Assembly: GCA_964393815.1 (NCBI GenBank)
Contig: CAYMUP010000024.1
Coordinates: 1 to 14,091, forward strand
Source: JAGXIT01 sp964393815
GTDB lineage: Bacteria; Patescibacteriota; Saccharimonadia; Saccharimonadales; UBA4665
Reading direction: 5' to 3'
Length of the DNA: 14,091 bases
The position numbers were made by a program, and so were the translations under genes. The notes under the pieces were generated by a model, which was not told where the DNA came from, did not search any database, and saw only the letters and a program-made list of their open reading frames with translations. Positions within the stretch are counted from its first letter, which is position 1. The number at the start of each line of letters is the position of its first letter. Positions 1 to 4,289 of the stretch are shown piece by piece.

Positions 1-195
1 AATCTTCTATTGTATGATGCGCACAATGCCGCAAGGATATATAAAGAAGCCGAGGAGCGTTTTGGCCCATTTGCTACCGCTGCTGCTTTTGCTGGTCAAT
101 GTGAATGGAATTGTGATGACGACGCAAGGGCTTTCGTAGGCGAGAACCAAGAATGGCCACCAAAAAGACTCGCTGACGAGTTACGCTACATGTAG
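1..195 (+). CDS. 3' end of an unrecognised protein gene (5' end outside the window)
   Basis: The reading frame is open from the first base and ends with TAG at 193-195. A TTG at 10-12 could serve as a start, but codons 1-3 are also open, so the gene more probably begins upstream of the window. The visible 64 residues are hydrophilic with no membrane segment. They include an Ala-rich stretch (ATAAAFAG), an acidic patch (CDDDARAF) and a short basic C-terminus ending LADELRYM. I do not recognise the family and propose no function. It converges on the ribosomal-protein operon, and the hairpin at 247-274 lies between the two gene ends. Confidence 0.5.
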   Translation, partial: NLLLYDAHNAARIYKEAEERFGPFATAAAFAGQCEWNCDDDARAFVGENQEWPPKRLADELRYM

Positions 196-246
196 CGGCT
201 CCTTATACAGTGTTCTTTTTTCAAATAGTAACCTTCAGATACGAAT

Positions 247-274
247 AAACAGCACCCAAAGTTGGGTGCTGTTT
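247..274. terminator. Bidirectional intrinsic terminator between convergent genes
   Basis: A perfect 13-bp inverted repeat (AAACAGCACCCAA, 2-nt centre, TTGGGTGCTGTTT) lies between the stop of the plus-strand gene at 195 and the rplT stop at 295. The outer A/T bases give a short U-run on either strand, so it can end both the rplT operon and the partial upstream gene. Confidence 0.8.
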
Positions 275-294
275 CTGTATTAAACTCTAGAAAC

Positions 295-645
295 TTACTT
301 GTCGAGTTTTGCGGCTTTGACGACTGCAGTGAAGGCAGCTGGCTCGTTTACGGCTAGCTCGGCGAGGACTTTACGGTCCAGGTCGATTTTAGCGGCCTTA
401 AGGCCGGCAATGAGGCGACTGTAGGTAGTACCGTTTTCGCGGGCTGCAGCGTTGATACGCGTGTTCCATAGGGCACGGAAGGTGCGCTTGCGGTTGCGAC
501 GGTCACGGTAGGCAAATTGCAGGCTACGAGTGGTAGCTTGCTTTGCTCGCTTGATGCTGACCTGGTTTGGGTGGCTAAAGCCTTTGGCGGCTTTACGAAT
601 TTTATTATGCTTGGCGCGCGTAGTGACGCCTCGTTTGACTCGCAT
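295..645 (-). CDS. rplT: 50S ribosomal protein L20
   Basis: This is a 116-residue basic protein of normal L20 length. L20 binds 23S rRNA early in assembly of the large subunit. The N-terminus MRVKRGVTTRAKHNKI, the YRDRRNRKRTFRALW block and the RINAAARENGTTYSRLIAGL segment are typical of the family. It is the last gene of the infC-rpmI-rplT operon. Its ATG is 4 nt past the rpmI stop, and its GGGAG ribosome-binding site overlaps the last codons of rpmI, so the two are probably translationally coupled. The transcript would end at the hairpin at 247-274. No leader of the kind L20 or L35 uses for autoregulation in Firmicutes is visible upstream of the operon, because the infC leader is only about 27 nt. 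Confidence 0.97.
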   Translation of the reverse strand: MRVKRGVTTRAKHNKIRKAAKGFSHPNQVSIKRAKQATTRSLQFAYRDRRNRKRTFRALWNTRINAAARENGTTYSRLIAGLKAAKIDLDRKVLAELAVNEPAAFTAVVKAAKLDK

Positions 646-649
646 CTGA

Positions 650-844
650 TTACACTCCCAACTTCTTGCGGATTATTTTGCTATTGGTAGCGTTCAGTGT
701 CTCCAAACCAGCCAGCTTGCGCTTGCGAGCGCCGCTTTTCTTCTGCAGGAAGTGGCTAGCGTGTGAGTGACGGATGCGAACACGACCGTTCTTGGTTACT
801 CGTACGCGGTCTTTGGTGCCGCTATGAGACTTGAGTTTTGGCAT
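650..844 (-). CDS. rpmI: 50S ribosomal protein L35
   Basis: This is a 64-residue, very basic protein with the usual length and signatures of bacterial L35: MPKLKSHSGTKDRVRVTKNG near the start, then RHSHASHFLQKKSGARKRKL. It is a structural protein of the large ribosomal subunit. It sits between infC and rplT, the order found in most bacteria. Its AAGGAG ribosome-binding site, 10 nt upstream of the ATG, overlaps the infC stop codon (TAAGGAG), so translation is likely coupled to infC. Confidence 0.97.
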   Translation of the reverse strand: MPKLKSHSGTKDRVRVTKNGRVRIRHSHASHFLQKKSGARKRKLAGLETLNATNSKIIRKKLGV

Positions 845-856
845 TTTCCTAACTCC

Positions 857-1456
857 TTAAATTGATAATACTGTTTTTGTGTCAGCACTGTCGTCTTTGG
901 CCGTAGTTTCTTCGGAAGGTGATTCTTCAGAAACAGGTGCTTTAAACGCAGGGTTGGCACGGACCACAAAGGTTAGCTGCTTGCCAGCGAGTTGTGGAGC
1001 TTGGTCCACAAACACCCGGCCACCGAAATCTGAGATTACTCGCTCAGCTAGTTTAAACCCGATATCTTTATGTGCTAGCTCACGTCCACGGAAGAAAAGG
1101 GTGATTTTGACCTTATGGCCGGCTTCGAGGAAGCCATGTACCTTTTTCATCTTTACCGCGAGGTCGTGGTCGCCGATCTTGAGGCCGAAGCGCATTTGCT
1201 TCATCTCGAGAGCTTTGGACGTCTTGCGGTTTTTTTGCGCCTGTTTGGTCTTTTGGTAGTTAAACTTGCCCCAATCGACGATTTTACAGACTGGTGGGTT
1301 TGCATTTGGCGAAATTTCGACCAGATCAAGTTCTTGATCTTGGGCGAGCTGGTAAGCTTCACGGGACGTCATAACCCCGAGCTGCTTGCCATCTTCGTCA
1401 ATAACCCGTACTTGTGGTGCCCGAATTTGTGCGTTCAGGCGTGTGCTAGTAGCGAT
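857..1456 (-). CDS. infC: Translation initiation factor IF-3, with non-standard AUC start
   Basis: IF-3 binds the 30S subunit, checks start codon and initiator tRNA, and blocks subunit rejoining. The protein has the N-domain (RLNAQIRAPQVRVIDEDGKQ; VEISPNANPPVCKIVDWGKF), the basic linker, and the C-domain (ITLFFRGRELAHKDIGFKLA). From the first ATG (1370-1372) the N-terminal strand would be missing. The frame is open upstream to a TAA at 1538-1540 with no ATG, GTG or TTG codon. An ATC at 1454-1456 lies 8 nt downstream of AAGGAG and gives a 199-residue IF-3 with a complete N-domain. A rare AUU/AUC start is a known feature of infC (AUU in E. coli) and lets IF-3 repress its own translation. The C-terminus carries an extra acidic, Ser/Thr-rich tail of about 30 residues. 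A CTG at 1436-1438 is a weaker alternative start. Confidence 0.9.
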   Translation of the reverse strand: MATSTRLNAQIRAPQVRVIDEDGKQLGVMTSREAYQLAQDQELDLVEISPNANPPVCKIVDWGKFNYQKTKQAQKNRKTSKALEMKQMRFGLKIGDHDLAVKMKKVHGFLEAGHKVKITLFFRGRELAHKDIGFKLAERVISDFGGRVFVDQAPQLAGKQLTFVVRANPAFKAPVSEESPSEETTAKDDSADTKTVLSI

Positions 1457-1470
1457 TGCCGGTTCTCCTT
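1454..1470 (-). promoter_or_regulatory. Ribosome-binding site and AUC start codon of infC
   Basis: On the minus strand AAGGAG (1470-1465) is followed by 8 nt and then ATC (1456-1454). This is the only Shine-Dalgarno sequence placed to give a full-length IF-3, and no standard start codon exists in the frame between the upstream stop and the internal ATG at 1372. The arrangement fits the known IF-3 feedback on its own unusual start codon. Confidence 0.75.
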
Positions 1471-1489
1471 TATGTTTTCGGTAAGAGTA

Positions 1490-1518
1490 ATTGTAACAGA
1501 TGAGACTACAGAGGTCAA
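1490..1518 (-). promoter_or_regulatory. Sigma70-type promoter of infC-rpmI-rplT
   Basis: On the minus strand TTGACC (1518-1513), a 17-bp spacer and TACAAT (1495-1490) form a near-consensus promoter in the gap between the comM stop and infC. Transcription would start near 1483, leaving a leader of about 27 nt that contains the infC ribosome-binding site. The operon can therefore be expressed independently of comM. Confidence 0.75.
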
Positions 1519-1537
1519 CTATCGGCAGTGTTTTTCT

Positions 1538-3070
1538 TTAAGCGTCGTGGAACTGGTGAGGTCGGTATTGCAGGGCTTCGGCTACGTGGGCAACCTGTAC
1601 AGTTTCTGAATCGTCGAGATCAGCTATGGTGCGCGCGACCTTGGCAGTTCGCATGTAGGCGCGGGCGCTCAGACCAAACTTGTTTGCCGCAGCGTCCAGC
1701 ATGGTGCGAGCATCTTTTTTGAGATTGAGGTGAGCTTTGACATCGCGGTTCGACATGTCGGCGTTGAGACGTTCATTTTTAAACCGATCTTTTTGAATCT
1801 GGCGCGCTTTGGCGATGCGCTCACGAGCATGTTCGCTCGTGTTGGTGGTGTCTGCCTGGTGGCTGAGCAACTGACTGTTGTCTATCTCGTGTACATCAAC
1901 GTATATGTCTATACGGTCGAGAATGGGGCCAGAGAGTTTGCGGCGGTACTGTACGATTTGGCCGGGTAGACAGCGGCAGGGTTTCTTGGTGCCATAGTGG
2001 CCGCATGGGCATGGGTTGGCTGTGCCAACAAAAATGAAATGGGCAGGGTACTCGGCGGTTTCTTTTGCTCTTGCGATGGTAACTGCTCGCGTTTCGAGTG
2101 GCTGGCGCAGAGCCTCGATGGTGACACGGCCAAACTCAGGTAACTCGTCAAAAAGCAGGACGCCGCGGTGTGCTAGACTCATTTCACCTGGTCGCACTGA
2201 GTTGCCGCCGCCTACCACGGCAACATTGCTTGCGCTGTGGTGAGGTGAGCGGAATGGGCGCTCGGTCACAATATGGTTAAAATCATTGCTAGCCAAGCTG
2301 TGCAGGTGAGTCACTTCGAGCATCTCGTCTCTAGTCATTGCAGGCAGCAGAGTAGGTAAGATGCGTGCAAGCATGCTTTTCCCAGTGCCGGGAGGCCCGC
2401 CGAGCAGCAGGTTGTGTCCACCTGCCGCGCTTATCTCTACGGCACGCTTGCCAAGTTGCTGGCCTATGACATCTTCTAGGTACAGTGTCTCAGTGTTTGC
2501 GTTCGGCAGAGAACTGGGCTTAGCGGTCGAGTCTGTATCGATAAGATTTGGTTTTTCGAGGCCGTTAAAAATTTTGTAAAGCTGCTCAAGCGTATCAACG
2601 GCCAAGAGGTGAACTCCTGGTACGAGTAAAGCTTGCTCAAGGTTCGCCCTCGGAATCACGAACAGCGAGAAGCCATGGCGTTTGCCGGCCAGCAGCTTGC
2701 CTATCAAGCCGCGGATAGGTCGAACATCGCCCTCAAGCCCTAGCTCGCCAAATATGGCACATGATTCGGGTAGTTCAGTGCATTGTCCGCTTGCAGCAAG
2801 AACGGCGGTTGCAATCGCAAGGTCAAATGCTGTGCTGTCCTTGGGCACATCTGCTGGCGCTAGGTTTATCGTTATACGTTTACGTGGTAGCGTGATTGCC
2901 GAACTGCTAAAAGCACTTCGGATCCGCTCCTTAGCTTCATCGACGGCCTTGTTGGCGTAGCCGACGATCAAGATGTTTGGGAGGCCGTTGCTCAGTTGGC
3001 ACTCAACCGTTATGACCATACCTGATTGGCCAGTTTCAATAATACTGCTTATGCTACGTCTCGCTCTCAT
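1538..3070 (-). CDS. comM: ComM/YifB-family Mg-chelatase-like AAA+ ATPase
   Basis: ComM is a hexameric helicase that promotes branch migration during integration of incoming DNA in natural transformation. Counting from the ATG at 3070 (510 residues), the N-terminal Lon/S5-like domain includes LSNGLPNILIVG and FGELGLEGDVRPIRG. The AAA+ core has Walker A GGPPGTGKS (about 224-232), the PFRSPHHSAS motif, Walker B VLLFDE (about 304-309), and a Cys cluster (CPCGHYG...PCRC, about 354-367). The C-terminal Mg-chelatase domain has SARAYMRTAKVARTIADLD. The ATG at 3070 was chosen because it puts the LSNGLP motif at the same distance from the start as in E. coli YifB. ATG at 3082 and TTG at 3109 are also in frame, and none of the three has a clear ribosome-binding site. 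The stop lies 81 nt before infC. Confidence 0.92.
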   Translation of the reverse strand: MRARRSISSIIETGQSGMVITVECQLSNGLPNILIVGYANKAVDEAKERIRSAFSSSAITLPRKRITINLAPADVPKDSTAFDLAIATAVLAASGQCTELPESCAIFGELGLEGDVRPIRGLIGKLLAGKRHGFSLFVIPRANLEQALLVPGVHLLAVDTLEQLYKIFNGLEKPNLIDTDSTAKPSSLPNANTETLYLEDVIGQQLGKRAVEISAAGGHNLLLGGPPGTGKSMLARILPTLLPAMTRDEMLEVTHLHSLASNDFNHIVTERPFRSPHHSASNVAVVGGGNSVRPGEMSLAHRGVLLFDELPEFGRVTIEALRQPLETRAVTIARAKETAEYPAHFIFVGTANPCPCGHYGTKKPCRCLPGQIVQYRRKLSGPILDRIDIYVDVHEIDNSQLLSHQADTTNTSEHARERIAKARQIQKDRFKNERLNADMSNRDVKAHLNLKKDARTMLDAAANKFGLSARAYMRTAKVARTIADLDDSETVQVAHVAEALQYRPHQFHDA

Positions 3071-3080
3071 GATAATCGGC

Positions 3081-3109
3081 ATTGTAGGCGTTTGATAAAA
3101 AGAAAACAA
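3081..3109 (-). promoter_or_regulatory. Possible comM promoter giving a near-leaderless mRNA
   Basis: On the minus strand TTGTTT (3109-3104), a 17-bp spacer and TACAAT (3086-3081) would start transcription near 3074, about 4 nt before the ATG at 3070. This would explain the missing ribosome-binding site. The -35 box matches only the first three consensus bases and lies inside the terminator of the upstream RNA unit, so the call is tentative. Confidence 0.35.
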
Positions 3110-3135
3110 CCCACTTTTAGGCTTAAGTGGGTTGT
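3097..3135 (-). terminator. Intrinsic terminator of the minus-strand RNA unit
   Basis: An 11-bp perfect inverted repeat (ACAACCCACTT at 3106-3116, AAGTGGGTTGT at 3125-3135) is followed on the minus strand by TTTTCTTTTTA. It lies just upstream of comM and would stop transcripts started at the promoter 3273-3301. If it is regulated it could instead act as a comM attenuator. Confidence 0.75.
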
Positions 3136-3266
3136 ATGCGAGATAAGATATATTTTGGTTTTAGCTTTTTATGAGTGATGACGTTAGTTTCGAAACAACG
3201 ACCTCGCGAGAAGCCGTTGTTTGTCTTAGTCATTTTTGTTTTTGAGCACTATTTTTGTTCAGTGCT
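3097..3266 (-). ncRNA. Candidate structured small RNA (or comM leader), about 170 nt
   Basis: The unit is bounded by a near-consensus promoter (3273-3301) and an intrinsic terminator (3097-3135), with no convincing reading frame between. Three hairpins are visible. A 6-bp stem (3245-3250 with 3261-3266) sits at the 5' end. An extended stem (3193-3200 with 3215-3222, AAACAACG/CGTTGTTT) carries an outer 5-bp pairing (3178-3182 with 3229-3233). The third is the terminator stem. A-rich single-stranded linkers separate them. I do not recognise a known class; the tmRNA, SRP and 6S signatures I looked for are absent. It could be a stand-alone small RNA or the 5' leader of comM controlled at the terminator. 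Confidence 0.5.
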
Positions 3267-3272
3267 ACAGAT

Positions 3273-3301
3273 ATAATATGTCGTCAATAATGCTATGTCA
3301 A
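3273..3301 (-). promoter_or_regulatory. Consensus sigma70 promoter, minus strand
   Basis: TTGACA (3301-3296) and TATTAT (3278-3273) on the minus strand are separated by exactly 17 bp. The start site would be near 3266, at the first paired base of the 5' hairpin of the candidate RNA. Confidence 0.75.
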
Positions 3302-3361
3302 TATACAAAATGTGGTAATTTTTAATAGAGGTAAGATGGTCTTGCGCTTGCCGTTGACTGA

Positions 3362-3390
3362 TTGACAATATCACCGAAGTGTAGTAGTAT
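3362..3390 (+). promoter_or_regulatory. Consensus sigma70 promoter, plus strand
   Basis: TTGACA (3362-3367) and TAGTAT (3385-3390) are separated by 17 bp; the start site would be near 3397. It is divergent from the minus-strand promoter, with 60 bp between the two -35 boxes. A second TTGAC lies 9 bp upstream of the -35 box. Confidence 0.75.
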
Positions 3391-3396
3391 GGAACT

Positions 3397-3591
3397 TGAG
3401 TAAGGCAAAACAAAAACACTAAGAAAATACCTTACAGATTTAACGCTCAAATCACCCTAAAGGTGAAATGAGCGGTCAGTCACAGTCAAAGGCGGTAAGC
3501 GCTAAATAATTATTTTTTAAAGAGCGCATTTACCGCCTGCGACGCAATATTCTTTATCCTCTCGTCATGTAATGATGAGGGGCTATTTTTT
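3397..3591 (+). ncRNA. Candidate structured small RNA (or leader of the 3627 gene), about 195 nt
   Basis: The unit runs from the promoter at 3362-3390 to a strong terminator at 3558-3591 and holds no convincing reading frame. Successive helices are visible. GTAAGG/CCTTAC (3400-3405 with 3430-3435) closes an A-rich loop. CGCTCA/TGAGCG (3444-3449 with 3469-3474) encloses an inner CACC/GGTG stem. A 13-bp stem (3491-3503 with 3523-3537) has a 2-nt bulge and an AT-rich 19-nt loop. The order of helices then terminator, 36 nt before a start codon, fits either an independent small RNA or a cis-acting attenuator/riboswitch-like leader. I found no match to a known RNA class and no obvious anti-terminator pairing. 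Confidence 0.5.
3558..3591 (+). terminator. Intrinsic terminator of the plus-strand RNA unit
   Basis: CCTCTCGTCAT (3558-3568), a 3-nt loop and ATGATGAGGGG (3572-3582) form an 11-bp stem including G:U pairs, followed by a run of six T (3586-3591). It lies directly upstream of the gene at 3627. Confidence 0.75.
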
Positions 3592-3626
3592 ACTCTGACA
3601 GTGTCATATACTGTTGATAGGGTAAT

Positions 3627-3992
3627 ATGAAGAGCACACAAACCTTTTTTAAAAAAATTTCTTTGCCTGCACTGTGGTTCGGTTTGCTAGGTGTATACAT
3701 GCTTTTTGTTAATCCAATGCATGCGCCCGTATTTGCGCTCATTGTACCTTTCGTACTCTTGGCGCTTGGCGTGTTTGCGGCGGTCTTAGCAGTTATCAAA
3801 AATCTCAATGCATTATCTTTTATGCCTCAATCTCATCGCCGCACTGTCGCTGCGCTTATCAGCTTTGTGGCCGTTGGTTCTCTTGGCCTGCAGTCAATAG
3901 GGCAATTCTCACTTCGTGACACCCTAGTACTCATACTTTTAGCAGGCATAGCGTACCTATACGTGGCTAGAAATATCTTGGGCACGCACTAG
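3627..3992 (+). CDS. Small integral membrane protein, unrecognised family
   Basis: This 121-residue protein has about four hydrophobic segments (roughly residues 12-28, 33-57, 68-85 and 93-112). A positively charged N-terminus (MKSTQTFFKK) and the loop QSHRRT separate membrane pairs. There is no cleavable signal peptide and no recognisable catalytic motif. The ATG at 3627 follows a weak AGGG ribosome-binding site 5 nt upstream. The gene is the first of a tightly packed plus-strand cluster; the next start is 14 nt after its stop and the large P-loop ATPase follows. A membrane partner or anchor for that ATPase is inferred from position only. A TATACT at 3607-3612 could be a -10 box, but no good -35 box accompanies it. 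Expression may depend on read-through of the terminator at 3558-3591. Confidence 0.75.
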   Translation: MKSTQTFFKKISLPALWFGLLGVYMLFVNPMHAPVFALIVPFVLLALGVFAAVLAVIKNLNALSFMPQSHRRTVAALISFVAVGSLGLQSIGQFSLRDTLVLILLAGIAYLYVARNILGTH

Positions 3993-4006
3993 CTTCGGTA
4001 TATACT

Positions 4007-4267
4007 ATGGCTATGCAACCCACGATCCCACCGCAGCCCGGCCCACAGCCAGTACCGAATCATGCTCCTGCCCCAACGAATCAGGGGCTTGCTGAAGACG
4101 AGAACTCAGGTAAGGTTTTGCTTTCACAAACTGTTACTCAGATTGAGGCTGCGTTTGCCGCAACAGCAAATAAACCAAGACAACGAGCACTCGAGCTTCA
4201 GCGGATTAAAGCAGCATACCTGAAGACGAAGTACAACGTAGAATTAAAGGCTCAGGCGAGCGAATAA
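4007..4267 (+). CDS. Small Pro-rich protein with helical C-terminal half, unrecognised
   Basis: This is an 86-residue protein in two parts. Residues 1-28 are a Pro/Gln-rich low-complexity segment with PPQPGPQPVP-type repeats. Residues about 35-86 are charged and likely helical (LLSQTVTQIEAAFAA, then RALELQRIKAAYLKTKY). There is no membrane segment or signal peptide. Two ATG codons (4007 and 4013) are possible starts and neither has a strong ribosome-binding site. It lies between the small membrane protein and the large ATPase, 22 nt before the ATPase start. Its Pro-rich segment resembles in composition the Pro/Gln/Ala-rich tail of that ATPase. An adaptor role within one complex is possible but only inferred. 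Confidence 0.7.
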   Translation: MAMQPTIPPQPGPQPVPNHAPAPTNQGLAEDENSGKVLLSQTVTQIEAAFAATANKPRQRALELQRIKAAYLKTKYNVELKAQASE

Positions 4268-4289
4268 CAGGGGCAATCAGAATTTATCG

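Noticed and set aside
879..1609. Plus-strand reading frames antisense to infC
   Set aside because: They mirror the infC coding sequence, have no ribosome-binding site, and show Cys/Phe-rich composition unlike real proteins.
3097..3591. tmRNA, SRP RNA or 6S RNA
   Set aside because: I looked for the tmRNA tRNA-like ends, the SRP GGAAG-loop domain and the 6S closing stem with central bubble; none is visible in either candidate RNA.
3590..3808. Minus-strand frame opposite the small membrane protein
   Set aside because: It is Lys/Ser-rich, ends in the terminator region, has no ribosome-binding site and overlaps a better gene on the other strand.
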